Source: Sphingomonas aurea
GTDB taxonomy: Bacteria; Pseudomonadota; Alphaproteobacteria; Sphingomonadales; Sphingomonadaceae
Reading direction: 5' to 3'
Assembly: GCF_030678875.1 (NCBI RefSeq)
Contig: NZ_JAUUDS010000010.1
Location: 24,899 to 88,898, forward strand
Length of the DNA stretch: 64,000 nt
The notes under the pieces are model-generated. The model saw nothing but the letters and a program-made list of their open reading frames with translations. It was not told the DNA's origin and made no database searches. The position numbers were made by a program, and so were the translations under genes. Every line of letters starts with the position of its first letter. The stretch's first letter is position 1. Positions 52,827-63,433 of this stretch are shown here, piece after piece.

Positions 52827-53684
52827 CTAACCCAGCGCCGAGTCGAGCAGCCGCGCCAGCCGCAGTCCGCCCTTGACCACCTCGCCGCGCAGCAGCGGCA
52901 CCAGCTGCGCGACATCGGCGTCGGTCAGCTTCAGCCGCGCGGGGGTCGGCTGGCACGGGTCGCCATGCATCGCGGTGGCATAGGCGGTGCGCGCCGCCTG
53001 CCAGCTCTCACGGCTCCAGTCCGTGGTGGTGCCGGCGGCCAGCCGGCGGCGGGTGGCGAGGGGATAGCGCTTCACCAATGGCGGAGGGGTGGATATGGCG
53101 CGTTCCGCCAGCAGCCCGTCCCAGATCGAGTGGAGGTTCATCCGCGCGGGCGCGTAGATGCCGTAATCGGCCTTGGCCTCGTTGCCGCCCTTGTCGCCCT
53201 TGTCCCCGGCATGGAGCGGCTGGTGCAGGTCGCCGACAAAATGGACGAGGAACGCCAGCGCCATGACCCGCGCCCTGGGGGTTGCGTGGCGGTCGGCGAG
53301 GATCGCGCGCTGGCGGTCGATCTGGGTCGACACGCAGTCGCCATCCTTACAGGCAGGGACAAGGTCGAACGGCTCGCAGATGTTCACGTTCTGATAGTGC
53401 CAGCTATACGCATAGCCGAAGCGGCTCTTGCCCTCGGCGTCCTTCAGCGGCTTGACGCAATCGGGCCAGACGCTCGCCTGCTCGATGGTGCGCGCCGGGC
53501 AGGTCGGGGTATTGAGCGTCTTCTCGGCGGCAAGGATATGGCGGATCGCGGTGCGGGTCGCGGGCTTGATATTGTCCCAGGCGATGGCCGCGACCGTCTC
53601 GTGGCCATATTCCCAGAAGGCGGCGGCGGGACTGGCGACCAGCATCGCCGCGACCAGCGCCAGCAGCGCGCGAAAGATGCTCAT
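52827..53684 (-). CDS. S1/P1-type nuclease (secreted)
   Basis: 285 aa. Signal peptide ([21 protein letters not shown]) cleaved before [17 protein letters not shown], which places a Trp at the mature N-terminus as in P1 nuclease, where it binds zinc. Further zinc ligands: [32 protein letters not shown] and [10 protein letters not shown]...[11 protein letters not shown]. It degrades single-stranded nucleic acids and 3'-nucleotides in the periplasm or medium. ATG overlaps the isoaspartyl peptidase stop (ATGA). Confidence 0.93.
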   Translation of the reverse strand: MSIFRALLALVAAMLVASPAAAFWEYGHETVAAIAWDNIKPATRTAIRHILAAEKTLNTPTCPARTIEQASVWPDCVKPLKDAEGKSRFGYAYSWHYQNVNICEPFDLVPACKDGDCVSTQIDRQRAILADRHATPRARVMALAFLVHFVGDLHQPLHAGDKGDKGGNEAKADYGIYAPARMNLHSIWDGLLAERAISTPPPLVKRYPLATRRRLAAGTTTDWSRESWQAARTAYATAMHGDPCQPTPARLKLTDADVAQLVPLLRGEVVKGGLRLARLLDSALG

Positions 53685-54625
53685 GCCTCGTCTCCGAAGA
53701 TCGCGACGATTCGCTCGCCGTCGGCGGTGGCCATCGCCCGGTACATGCCGGGAGTGGTGAAGCGCCATGCCGCCGCCCCGTCCGGCGCGGCGACGATGAC
53801 GCCGCCGGTGCCGCCCATCGCGCGGATCTCGGCGAGGACGGCTGCGGCGGCGGTGCCGATATCCTCGCCCAGATGGCGGACGCGCGCGTCGACTGCGTGA
53901 CCGGCGGCGGCGCGGATGAAGAACTCGCCGGAGCCGGTGGCCGAGAAGGCGCAGCCGCGATCGTCGGCCCAGGTGCCCGCGCCGATCACCGGCGAATCGC
54001 CGATCCTGCCCCAGCGCTTGCCGGTGACCCCGCCCGTCGAGGTGGCGGCGGCGACATGGCCGGCGGTGTCGCTGGCGACCGCGCCGACCGTGCCGAACTT
54101 CATGTCGACATCGAACGCGTCGCCGCCATCGGCCAGCATCGATTCCAGCTGCGCCCGCCGCTCGGGAACCTCGAACCAGTCGGGCGCGACCTGTTCCAGT
54201 CCGTGCGTCTCGGCAAAGCCGTCCGCACCGGCCCCGGCGAGCAGGACATGGGGGCTGTGCTCCATCACCGCGCGGGCGAGCGAGATGGGGTTGCGCGTCC
54301 GGATCACCCCGGCGACCGCGCCCGCGCGCCGGTCGCGCCCGTCCATGATCGCGGCGTCCAGCTCGATCCGGCCGTCATGGCCGAGCGCCGCGCCGCGACC
54401 GGCATTGAAGTGGGGATCGTCCTCCAGCACCCGGATCGCCGCCCCGACCGCGTCCAGCGCGCTGCCATCGGCGGCGAGGACCGCCGCGCCTGCGTCCAGC
54501 GCGCTATGCAGGGCGGCACGCGCACCGGCCTGGGCGGCGTCGGTCAGCGTGTCGGGCGTGATCCGCCCGGCACCGCCGTGCAGCATCAGCGTCCAGCGGG
54601 TGGGCGAGGGGGCGTCGGTCATCAT
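53681..54625 (-). CDS. isoaspartyl peptidase/L-asparaginase (Ntn-hydrolase, plant type)
   Basis: 314 aa. [15 protein letters not shown] opens the family; [20 protein letters not shown], and the autocleavage/nucleophile site [19 protein letters not shown] with Thr at the new N-terminus of the beta subunit, followed by [24 protein letters not shown] and [12 protein letters not shown]. No signal peptide, so probably cytoplasmic. Removes isoaspartyl or beta-aspartyl residues. Two adjacent ATGs and a third at 54640 exist; 54625 chosen. Divergent from ispG. Confidence 0.93.
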   Translation of the reverse strand: MMTDAPSPTRWTLMLHGGAGRITPDTLTDAAQAGARAALHSALDAGAAVLAADGSALDAVGAAIRVLEDDPHFNAGRGAALGHDGRIELDAAIMDGRDRRAGAVAGVIRTRNPISLARAVMEHSPHVLLAGAGADGFAETHGLEQVAPDWFEVPERRAQLESMLADGGDAFDVDMKFGTVGAVASDTAGHVAAATSTGGVTGKRWGRIGDSPVIGAGTWADDRGCAFSATGSGEFFIRAAAGHAVDARVRHLGEDIGTAAAAVLAEIRAMGGTGGVIVAAPDGAAAWRFTTPGMYRAMATADGERIVAIFGDEA

Positions 54626-54721
54626 GGTCCGCCAAGTCATTGGATAGGCGCGCCGCCTAGCAGATCGGACGCCGCTCGCCACGGTCTTCCTGTCGTCATG
54701 CGGAACGCGTATAGGGAGGCC

Positions 54722-55843
54722 ATGTCTATCAGGCCCTGGCGCGACATCGTGCGCCGTCCCTGCCGCCAGATCATGGTCGGCAACGTGCCCGTCGGCGGCG
54801 ATGCGCCGGTCACCGTCCAGACGATGACCAACACGCCGACCAGCGATCCCGTCGCGACGATCGACCAGATCCGCCGCTGCGAGGATGCCGGCGTCGACAT
54901 CATCCGCGTGTCGTGCCCGGACGTGGAAAGCACCGCTGCGCTGGGCAAGATCGTCCGTGCCGCTCGGGTGCCGATCGTCGCCGACATCCACTTCCACTAC
55001 AAGCGCGCGCTGGAGGCGGCGGACGCGGGGGCGGCGTGCCTGCGGATCAATCCCGGCAATATCGGCTCGTCGCAGCGCGTGGCCGAGGTGGTGCGCGCCG
55101 CCAAGGCCAATGGCTGCGCGATCCGCATCGGCGTGAACGGCGGGTCGCTGGAGAAGCACCTGCTGGAGAAATATGGCGAGCCGTGCCCGGACGCGCTGGT
55201 CGAGTCGGCGCTCGATCACATCAAGCTGCTCCAGGATCACGACTTCCACGAATACAAGGTCGCGGTGAAGGCGTCGGACCTGTTCCTCGCGGTCGCCGCC
55301 TATCAGCAGCTGGCCGAACAGGTCGACTGCCCGCTGCACCTGGGCATTACCGAGGCGGGCGGCTTCGTCGGCGGCACGGTCAAGAGCGCGATCGGGATGG
55401 GCAGCCTGCTCTGGTACGGCATCGGCGACACCATCCGCGTCTCCCTGTCGGCCGAGCCCGAGGAAGAGGTGCGCGTCGGGTTCGAGATCCTGAAGGCGCT
55501 GGGTATCCGCAACCGCGGCGTCCGCGTGGTGTCCTGCCCCAGCTGCGCGCGCCAGGGCTTCGACGTGATCCGCACCGTACAGGCGCTGGAGGAGCGGCTG
55601 ACCCATATCCGCACGCCGATGTCGCTGTCGGTGCTGGGCTGCGTCGTGAACGGTCCCGGCGAGGCGCGCGAGACCGATATCGGCGTGACCGGCGGCGGCA
55701 ACGGCAAGCACATGGTGTACCTGTCCGGCGTCACCGACCACCATGTCCAGGACGAAGGGATGATCGACCACATCGTCCGGCTGGTCGAGGCCAAGGCCGC
55801 CGAGATCGAGGCCGCGGACGCCGCGCGCGCGGTGGCGGCATAG
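54722..55843 (+). CDS. ispG: 4-hydroxy-3-methylbut-2-enyl diphosphate synthase (flavodoxin)
   Basis: Iron-sulfur enzyme of the MEP isoprenoid pathway, reducing MEcPP to HMBPP. 373 aa: [82 protein letters not shown], then the [4Fe-4S] ligands in [14 protein letters not shown] and [23 protein letters not shown] with GGGAGG 2 nt closer than average. Alone, with the transporter gene 28 nt after it. Confidence 0.97.
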   Translation: MSIRPWRDIVRRPCRQIMVGNVPVGGDAPVTVQTMTNTPTSDPVATIDQIRRCEDAGVDIIRVSCPDVESTAALGKIVRAARVPIVADIHFHYKRALEAADAGAACLRINPGNIGSSQRVAEVVRAAKANGCAIRIGVNGGSLEKHLLEKYGEPCPDALVESALDHIKLLQDHDFHEYKVAVKASDLFLAVAAYQQLAEQVDCPLHLGITEAGGFVGGTVKSAIGMGSLLWYGIGDTIRVSLSAEPEEEVRVGFEILKALGIRNRGVRVVSCPSCARQGFDVIRTVQALEERLTHIRTPMSLSVLGCVVNGPGEARETDIGVTGGGNGKHMVYLSGVTDHHVQDEGMIDHIVRLVEAKAAEIEAADAARAVAA

Positions 55844-55871
55844 TCGCCGCCTGCCTTTTCTCTCCGGCCCG

Positions 55872-56774
55872 GTGACCTCCCCCGCGCGCACCGTATCGCC
55901 TGCGGTGGCGTTCGCCGTCGCGGCGGCGGGGATCGGGCTGTTCTCGATCATGGACGCGTTCATGAAGTCGCTGGTGCTCGGCATCGGTGTCTACAATGCG
56001 CTGTTGTGGCGAACGGGGCTCGCGACGATCATGGCTGGCGCCGCGTGGCGGATCGGTGGCGGGCAGCGACCGGGCGCACGGGCGCTGCGGCTCCACCTCG
56101 CGCGCGGAGTCGTGACCGCGACAATGGCGACGCTGTTCTTCTGGGGGCTGGCACGCGTGCCGATGGCACAGGCGATCAGCCTGACCTTCATCGCCCCGAT
56201 CCTGGCGCTGCTGCTGGCCGCGATCGTGCTGGGCGAGCGGGTCGGGCCGCGCGTCGCCGGCGCCTCGGTCGTCGCGCTGCTGGGGGTACTGGTCATATTG
56301 TCCGGCAACGCGCGCCTGACGCTGGCGGCAGAGGCGTGGCTGGGTTCGATCGCGATCCTCGTCTCCGCGCTGCTCTACGCCGTCAACCTCGTCATCGCGC
56401 GGGTCCAGTCGCAGGCGGCGCGGCCGGCCGAGATCGCCTTTTTCCAGTCGGCGGTGGTCGTAGCGGTCCTGGCCGTCGCCGCGCCGTAGCTGGCAGTCCC
56501 TCCGCCAGCAAATGCCTGGCCGAAGCTGGTGATCGCGGCGGCGCTGGCGACCGGATCGCTCTCGCTGCTCGCCTGGGCCTATGCCCATGCCGACACCGGC
56601 TATCTCGCGGCGAGTGAATATACGTCATTCGTCTATGCGGCGCTGCTCGGCTGGATGGTGTTCGGGGAGCGGCTGTCGCCATGGACGGTGGCCGGCACGA
56701 TGGTGATCGTGACCGCGTGTCTGTATTCGGCGCGCCGCCGCCCTGCGGCTGTCGCTCAGCCCGAGGTGCCGTGA
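55872..56774 (+). pseudogene. EamA/DMT-family transporter interrupted by an in-frame amber codon
   Basis: A single reading frame of 301 codons from a GTG at 55872 to the stop at 56772-56774, with one internal TAG at 56487-56489 (codon 206). Before it: four to six helices of an EamA transporter (GLFSIMDAFMKSLVLGIGVYN, GLARVPMAQAISLTFIAPIL, VVALLGVLVILSG). After it the same frame continues with the rest of the second EamA repeat (SLLAWAYAHADTGYLAASEY, FVYAALLGWMVFGERLSPW, GTMVIVTACLY). No frameshift is needed. TGG to TAG at a position following ...VAAP would explain it. Could be a recent nonsense mutation, a sequencing error or readthrough. Downstream GNAT overlaps its final stop. Confidence 0.85.
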
Positions 56775-57250
56775 TGATCCTGATCCGCCCGGCCACCCCC
56801 GCCGACGTCGCCACCATCCTAGGCTTCGTCCGCGATCTCGCAGCATTCGAGCGCGAGCCCGACGCGGTCACCGCGACCGCGCCGATGCTCGCCGAGGCGC
56901 TGTTCGGTGCGTCTCCCGCGGCCGAAGCGGTGATCGCCGAGCGGGAAGGGGAGCCGGTCGGCTTCGCCTTGTTCTTCCACAATTTCTCTACCTGGACCGG
57001 GCGGCGCGGCGTTTATCTGGAGGACCTGTACGTCACCCCCGCCGCCCGCGGGGCAGGCGTGGGCACCGCCCTGCTGCGGCATCTGGCCGGCATCGCGGTC
57101 GATCGGGGATGCGCGCGGTTCGAATGGTCGGTGCTCGACTGGAATGCCGACGCCATCGCCTTCTACCGCGCGATGGGTGCGGTCGGGCAGGAGGAATGGA
57201 CGGTGCAGCGTGTGTCGGGGGCCGCCCTCCACCGGCTAGCCGCGCGATGA
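56774..57250 (+). CDS. GNAT family N-acetyltransferase
   Basis: 158 aa. ILIRPATPADVATILGFVRD, EPVGFALFFHNFSTWTGRRG, VYLEDLYVTPAARGAGVGTALLRHLA (acetyl-CoA loop with RGAGVGT) and FEWSVLDWNADAIAFYRAMGA. This is the diamine/thialysine acetyltransferase-like (SSAT) group. ATG on the final stop of the transporter frame (TGATG); a GTG 3 nt earlier is also possible. Overlaps the TfoX gene by ATGA. Confidence 0.9.
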   Translation: MILIRPATPADVATILGFVRDLAAFEREPDAVTATAPMLAEALFGASPAAEAVIAEREGEPVGFALFFHNFSTWTGRRGVYLEDLYVTPAARGAGVGTALLRHLAGIAVDRGCARFEWSVLDWNADAIAFYRAMGAVGQEEWTVQRVSGAALHRLAAR

Positions 57251-57603
57251 GCCTGGACCTGGGCCTGGTCGAGTGGGCCGCCGAGGCGGTGACGCCGCTG
57301 GGATCGCCATCGTTTCACCGGATGATGGGCGGCGCCACCCTGTACTGCGACGGCGTCGCCTATGCGATCGTCGCGCTCGACGCGCTGTGGTTCAAGGCGG
57401 ATCGGGAAACCGATGCGGCGTGGGACGCGGCTGGGGCGGAGCGCTTCACCTACCCGCGCAAGGACGGAACGGTTGCGACGATGAACTATCGCCGTGCGCC
57501 CGACGCGTGCCACGACGACGAGGATGCGTTTCGCGAATGGGCCTCGCTGGCGCTGGAGGCCGGGCGCCGGGCAGCCGCCAAAAAGGCTGCCCGGCGCCGG
57601 TAA
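57247..57603 (+). CDS. TfoX/Sxy N-terminal domain protein
   Basis: 118 aa. VEWAAEAVTPLGSPSFHRMMGGATLYCDGVAYAIV is the TfoX-N pattern (RxMFGG-like, here RMMGGATLYC), then LWFKADRETDAAWD and FTYPRKDGTVATMNYRRAP. Only the N-terminal domain is present, as in most non-gamma proteobacteria, where a role in competence is not established. Basic Ala/Lys/Arg tail. Convergent with ppa, 1 nt apart. Confidence 0.88.
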   Translation: MSLDLGLVEWAAEAVTPLGSPSFHRMMGGATLYCDGVAYAIVALDALWFKADRETDAAWDAAGAERFTYPRKDGTVATMNYRRAPDACHDDEDAFREWASLALEAGRRAAAKKAARRR

Positions 57604-57604
57604 A

Positions 57605-58189
57605 TCACTCCGTGCGGCCGGCGATGTCGTCGGCGTCGTGCGGATCCTCGCCCTGCGCCTTGGCCTGCTCGTAACGGTCGATCGCCTCCAGCGTGATGCG
57701 GCGCGCCTCGTCGGCGTCGCCCCATTTGCCGACGCGGACCCACTTCTTCTTCTCCAAGTCCTTGTAGTGGGTGAAGAAGTGCTCGATCTGCTCGAACACG
57801 ATCTCGGGCACATCGGCGCGGCCGCCGACATTGGAGTAATAGGGGAAGACCGCGTCGACGGGCACGCAGACCAGCTTCTCGTCGCCGCCGGCCTCATCCT
57901 CCAGGTTCAGCACCGCGATCGGGCGGGCGCGGACGACGCAGCCGGGAATGAAGGGCGAGCGCGCGATCACCAGCGCGTCGAGCGGATCGCCGTCCGGCGA
58001 CAGGGTGTGCGGCACGAAACCGTAATTGGCAGGGTAGCGCATCGGCGTGTGGAGGATACGATCGACGAACAGGGCACCGCTGGCCTTGTCGAACTCATAC
58101 TTCACCGGCTCGCCGCCGGTCGGCACCTCGATGATGACGTTCAGGTCGTCGGGCGCGTTCTTGCCCACCGGGATCAGGTCGATACGCAT
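57605..58189 (-). CDS. ppa: inorganic pyrophosphatase
   Basis: 194-aa family I PPase: INVIIEVPTGG-like start (NVIIEVPTGGEPVKYEFDK), MRYPANYGFVPHTL, and the metal-binding DGDPLDALVI, plus KDLEKKKWVRVGKWGD near the end. Soluble, Mg-dependent, driving biosynthetic reactions to completion. No partner genes; the 138-nt region upstream of its ATG probably holds the promoter, which I could not define. Confidence 0.96.
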   Translation of the reverse strand: MRIDLIPVGKNAPDDLNVIIEVPTGGEPVKYEFDKASGALFVDRILHTPMRYPANYGFVPHTLSPDGDPLDALVIARSPFIPGCVVRARPIAVLNLEDEAGGDEKLVCVPVDAVFPYYSNVGGRADVPEIVFEQIEHFFTHYKDLEKKKWVRVGKWGDADEARRITLEAIDRYEQAKAQGEDPHDADDIAGRTE

Positions 58190-58327
58190 TGGGTTCCCTG
58201 TGCTTTCTTGCTCGGTCCGGCGTCTAGCGGCGGAGCCTTGCGGTGTCGTTACCGTGCGCGGCGCCTAGCGCGGTGCCGGCGCTTAGTCGATTGGCGAGTT
58301 GACGCGCCCTGTCCCGGTTCGCCCGGA

Positions 58328-58975
58328 TCAGCTGCCGCCGATGACGTTCACGGTAAACGCCAGCACGCCCAGGTTGAAGATGAAGGCGACCAGCGTGTGG
58401 CCCAGCACGACACGCCTGATCCGCGACGACCCGATCGTGACGTCGGATGTCTGGAAGGTCATGCCCAGCGTGAAGCTGAAATACAGGAAGTCCCAGTAAT
58501 CCGGTGTCGGATCACCCCCCGGAAAGTCGAGCCCGCCCGCGTCGCGCCCATCCGCCTCCGAATACCATAGATGGGCATAGTGGAGCGCGTAGACGGTGTT
58601 CGAGAACAGCCAGGCGAGGACCAGCGTCGCGATCACGAGCGCGATCGTCAGCCCGTCATTCCGCCCCTTCAGCTCGCCGGCGACCGCGATCAGGATCACC
58701 GCCATGGTGATGCCGGCGAATCCCAGCAGCACCGCGCGGTTGGCGTCGTTGTCGCGCGCCGCCCGCCGCATCCGTGCCGGCTCACCGTGCGACAGAAGCG
58801 TGGCGAGCGAGGTCAGGAAGACCAGTGCGGCGAGGTCGAACGCGATCATGATACCGCGCCCGCGCCCCAGCCACGCGATCGTCGCAGGCAGTGCCGCGGC
58901 CAGTACCAGCACGAACAGGACAAATCGTGGCGGCGCTACCCGCTGGCCCAGTCCCCACCATCTGCGTGTCGTCAT
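58328..58975 (-). CDS. DUF1345 membrane protein
   Basis: 215 aa with five helices (about 15-35, 45-60, 83-100, 110-130, 185-205). The block YALHYAHLWYSEADGRDAGG followed by DYWDFLYFSFTLGMTFQTSDV and RRVVLGHTLVAFIFNLGVLA is the DUF1345 hallmark; the DFLYFSFT...QTSD stretch resembles an ion-channel pore loop, but that is only a resemblance. Monocistronic, divergent from hisS with 50 nt between starts. Confidence 0.9.
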   Translation of the reverse strand: MTTRRWWGLGQRVAPPRFVLFVLVLAAALPATIAWLGRGRGIMIAFDLAALVFLTSLATLLSHGEPARMRRAARDNDANRAVLLGFAGITMAVILIAVAGELKGRNDGLTIALVIATLVLAWLFSNTVYALHYAHLWYSEADGRDAGGLDFPGGDPTPDYWDFLYFSFTLGMTFQTSDVTIGSSRIRRVVLGHTLVAFIFNLGVLAFTVNVIGGS

Positions 58976-59025
58976 CGGCGGGGTGCTAGCGCGTGGGCAA
59001 GGTTCCGCCTAGATAGCGCGCGTTT

Positions 59026-60287
59026 ATGGCCCGGATCGAAACCCCCAAGCGCGTGCGCGGCACGCAGGATATCTTCGGCGACGAGCAGCGGCGCTTCGCC
59101 CACGTCCTCGCCACGTTCGAGCGGGTGAGGGCGCTCTACTGCTTCCAGCGGGTCGACGTGCCCGTGTTCGAGGCGACCGAGGTCTTCGCCCGCTCGATCG
59201 GCGAGACAACCGACGTCGTGTCGAAAGAGATGTACACCTTTCCCGATCGTGGCGGCGACAGCCTGACGCTGCGGCCGGAGTTCACCGCGGGCCTGGCGCG
59301 CGCCTATCTGACGGAAGGGTGGCAGCAATATGCGCCGCTGAAGCTGGCGACGAGCGGCCCCGTGTTTCGCTACGAGCGCCCGCAAAAGGGGCGCTATCGC
59401 CAGTTCCACCAGATCGACGCCGAGGTGATCGGCGCGCCCGAACCCGCCGCGGATGTCGAGCTGCTGGTGCTCGCCGACCAGCTGCTGCGGGAGCTAGGGA
59501 TAGAGGGCGTGACCCTCCAGCTGAACACGCTGGGCGATGCGGAAACGCGCGATGCCTGGCGGCAGGCGCTGGTCGACCATTTCGAGGCACACCGCGCCGA
59601 GCTGTCCGAGGACAGTCTGACAAGGCTGGCCAAGAACCCGCTGCGCATTCTCGATTCGAAGGACCCGCGCGACCGGCCGACGGCGGACTCGGCGCCCGAC
59701 ATCGACGCGTTCCTGACTCCGGAGGCGCGGGTGTTCTTCGACGCGGTGACGGCGGGGCTGGACGCGGCCGGGGTGGCGTGGACGCGCAACCCGCGGCTGG
59801 TGCGCGGGCTGGATTACTACCGTCACACCGCGTTCGAGTTCGTGACCGACCGGCTGGGCGCGCAGGGAACGGTGCTGGCGGGCGGACGCTACGACGGGCT
59901 GATCGAGTCGCTCGGCGGGCCGGCGACGGCCGGGGTCGGCTGGGCGGCGGGTGTCGAGCGGCTGGCGATGCTTTTGCACGACGTAGCGCCGGGTCCCATC
60001 AAGATCGCAGTCGTGGCTGACCAACCAGACTTGGAGCGCGTCGCAATTCGTGTTTCCAGAGTTCTGCGTGAGGGTGGCATTGTTATTGACCGGTCTTTTC
60101 GAGGCAGTGCCAAGAAGCAGGTTGAAGCGGCAAAAAAGCGCTATCTTGACGGTGTGCTATTCGTCCGAGATGGAAGCGAAGTTTTCTACCTACAGCAGCT
60201 CAGTAATCGGTATGACCGCGACGAATATGTTCGTGATGTGATCGGGCCAATGCTCGGCCGCATGGAAGGCGAGGGGGCGGCACCTCT

Positions 60288-60291
<4 letters not shown>
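59026..60291 (+). CDS. hisS: histidyl-tRNA synthetase
   Basis: 421-aa class II synthetase. [15 protein letters not shown], motif 1 region, motif 2 [20 protein letters not shown], the HisA motif [15 protein letters not shown], motif 3 [28 protein letters not shown]. The C-terminal anticodon-binding domain (about residue 325 on) is encoded by DNA of clearly lower GC: my hand count for 60001-60240 is 123 of 240 (51%), against about 68% just before. The protein itself looks intact ([20 protein letters not shown] and [17 protein letters not shown]). prfA overlaps as GTGA. Confidence 0.96.
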
Positions 60292-61370
<1,079 letters not shown>

Positions 61371-61375
61371 GCCGG

Positions 61376-61433
61376 CCTGTCGCGCGCCGCGACAGGACCC
61401 GGCCAAGCCCGGCCGGCGGGGGCAGAGCCCCCG
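61376..61433. repeat. two hairpins between prfA and prmC
   Basis: CCTGTCGCG (61376-61384) pairs exactly with CGCGACAGG (61388-61396) around a 3-nt loop, and CGGGGGC (61417-61423) pairs with GCCCCCG (61427-61433) around AGA. No T-run follows either, so they may modulate the mRNA between two functionally linked genes, rather than terminate. Confidence 0.55.
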
Positions 61434-61469
61434 ACCAACGCCGCGACTTCGCCGCCGCGCCACCACGCC

Positions 61470-62291
61470 ATGACCACCGCCCGCCAGGCGCTGGCCGTTG
61501 CCACCGCCCGTTTCGGCTTCTCCGCAACCCCGCGCCTCGATGCCGAACTCCTCCTGGCCCACGCGCTCGGCATCGAGCGCTCGGTCCTGCTGCTCGACCT
61601 TGACCGCGCCGTTCCTGCGGCATTCGCCGCACTGGTCGAGCGCCGCGCCGCACACGAGCCGGTCGCCTATATCACCGGCTCCCGCGGCTTCTGGACGCTC
61701 GACCTAGCGGTCGGTCCCGGTGCGCTGATCCCCCGCGCCGACAGCGAGACGCTGATCGAGGCGGCCATCGCACATTTCGCGGATCGCCCGCCCACTACCA
61801 TCCTCGATCTCGGTACCGGTCCCGGCACGCTGCTGCTGACGCTCCTCGACATCTGGCCCGACGTGCGGGGCATTGGCGTCGACCGGTCGGCGGCGGCGCT
61901 CGGCTATGCCCGGCGGAATGCCACGATCGCGGGGGGGCGTGCCATGCTGGTACAGGGTGACTGGGCGACGGCGGTCGCCGGACGCTTCGACCTGGTGGTC
62001 GCGAACCCGCCCTATATCGCCACCGGCGCTACCCTGCCGCCGGAGGTCGCCGGCTTCGAACCGGCGGCCGCGCTGTTCGCCGGGCCGGAGGGTCTGGACG
62101 ACTATCGCCGGCTCGCCGCCATGCTCCGTGCCTGCGTCGCGCCGACCGGAGCCGTGCTGCTGGAGATCGGCTTCGATCAGGCGGATGCCGTCGGTGCGTT
62201 GCTGGCGGAACAGGGATTCGCCACCCGCCTCCACCATGACCTGGGCGGCAATCCGCGCGTCGTGCTCGCCGTGGCGCGCGGCGGCGCTTGA
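61470..62291 (+). CDS. prmC: release factor glutamine methyltransferase
   Basis: Methylates the GGQ glutamine of RF1 and RF2 using SAM. 273 aa: N-terminal helical domain (LDAELLLAHALGIERSVLLL), YITGSRGFWTLDLAVGPGALIPRADSE, motif I ILDLGTGPGTLLLTLL, and the NPPY catalytic tetrapeptide at Asn179 in VVANPPYIATG. Ends LGGNPRVVLA. Length normal. Located directly after its substrate gene. Confidence 0.95.
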   Translation: MTTARQALAVATARFGFSATPRLDAELLLAHALGIERSVLLLDLDRAVPAAFAALVERRAAHEPVAYITGSRGFWTLDLAVGPGALIPRADSETLIEAAIAHFADRPPTTILDLGTGPGTLLLTLLDIWPDVRGIGVDRSAAALGYARRNATIAGGRAMLVQGDWATAVAGRFDLVVANPPYIATGATLPPEVAGFEPAAALFAGPEGLDDYRRLAAMLRACVAPTGAVLLEIGFDQADAVGALLAEQGFATRLHHDLGGNPRVVLAVARGGA

Positions 62292-62556
62292 AGGCGGGTG
62301 GCCCGGCTCCCATATTTTGCTTGTAGGGCAAGGCCTGCGGTCGCTATGGAAGGACCGGGGCACGCGACATCGACGGAATGTATTTGGACATGCCGTCCGG
62401 CCGCGACCCGCACCCGTAAACCCGATGTCGTCGCTGTTCGGCGGCTCCGGTGGCTCCGGCCGCGCCGTCGCGCAGGCTGGATGGGTAGCGAGCCCGTCGT
62501 GGCCGGGAGCCCGTTTCGCATATGATACCGTTGGATGTCTGGAAGGGACGATCAGC
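62292..62556. other. 265-nt intergenic region before the DUF4167 gene
   Basis: No gene is evident. A TATGAT (62521-62526) 31 nt before the TTG start is a good -10 candidate, but no matching -35 is seen at 17 nt. GGAAGGG at 62541-62547 is the ribosome binding site for the next gene. I saw no tRNA or repeat here. Confidence 0.4.
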
Positions 62557-63408
62557 TTGATAAACAATCGGCAGGCCGGGCGCCGTCGCGGCCGTGGTGG
62601 TAACAACGGTGGCAATGGCGGCAACGGCCCGCGTCAGGGCGGGCAGGGACGCGGCGACAACGGCAACCGCATCGACAGCCGCGCGCGCGGCAACGCCAAC
62701 CAGCTGTACGAGAAGTACAAGAACTTGGCCGCCGACGCGCAGCGTCAGGGCGACCGCGTCAACACCGAATATTATCTCCAGTTCGCGGATCATTATTTCC
62801 GCGTGCTGAGCGACCAGCGCGGTCGCTTCGAGGAGCAGCAGCCGCGCCGCCAGCAGTTCGACGACAATGACGGCGACGAGGAGTTTGGCGACGAGGGCGA
62901 GCCGATCCGCTCCGGAGAGCAGGCCGAGGCCCCCCGCAACGACCGTCCGCAGCGCGAGGCGCGCGAGCCGCGCCAGTATAACGACCGGCCGCAGGGCGAG
63001 CGCCAGAACGGTGCCGAGCGTCCGCGCCGCTGGGAGCGCGAGGAGCGTGCCCCCCGCCAGCGCGAGAACGAGGCCGAGGTCGGGGGCCAGCATCGTGCCG
63101 ATCCCGTCGTCCCCGGCGAGGATCTGGTCGAGCGGGCCGAGCAGGTCATCGCCGCCGATGCGCCGCTGGGTGTCGAGCAGGCGCCGCGCCGGCGTGGCCG
63201 CCCGCGGCGCGATGCCGCACCGGTCATCGACGCGCCTGTCTCGAACGGTGGCGGCGAATCGGTGTCGAACGGTTTCGAGGCGGATCGCCTGCCGCCGGCG
63301 TTGAACGTCGCCATGCCAGCCAACGATGCCGATGGCGACGGCGATGCCCCCAAGCCCCGCCGCCGCCGCGCCCGCGCTGCCGCGGCGACGGATGTCGCTG
63401 CGGACTGA
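62557..63408 (+). CDS. DUF4167 domain protein (RGG-rich)
   Basis: 283 aa from a TTG start 9 nt after GGAAGGG, giving the family's typical INNRQAGRRRGRGG opening. Residues about 8-35 are Arg/Gly/Asn-rich like an RGG box; a short conserved segment follows (NANQLYEKYKNLAADAQRQG and VNTEYYLQFADHYFRVL), the DUF4167 core. The rest is low-complexity Arg/Glu/Gln, with a basic RRRRAR at the end. Likely RNA- or ribosome-associated, but function is unproven. Follows prfA-prmC, a conserved neighbourhood in alphaproteobacteria. Confidence 0.88.
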   Translation: MINNRQAGRRRGRGGNNGGNGGNGPRQGGQGRGDNGNRIDSRARGNANQLYEKYKNLAADAQRQGDRVNTEYYLQFADHYFRVLSDQRGRFEEQQPRRQQFDDNDGDEEFGDEGEPIRSGEQAEAPRNDRPQREAREPRQYNDRPQGERQNGAERPRRWEREERAPRQRENEAEVGGQHRADPVVPGEDLVERAEQVIAADAPLGVEQAPRRRGRPRRDAAPVIDAPVSNGGGESVSNGFEADRLPPALNVAMPANDADGDGDAPKPRRRRARAAAATDVAAD

Positions 63409-63433
63409 TTCTCACGATCAGCTAAATTCGCCA

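Noticed and set aside
61376..61396. Hairpin after prfA as a transcription terminator
   Set aside because: No T-tract follows, and prmC is a functional partner of prfA on the same strand; kept only as a repeat/hairpin.
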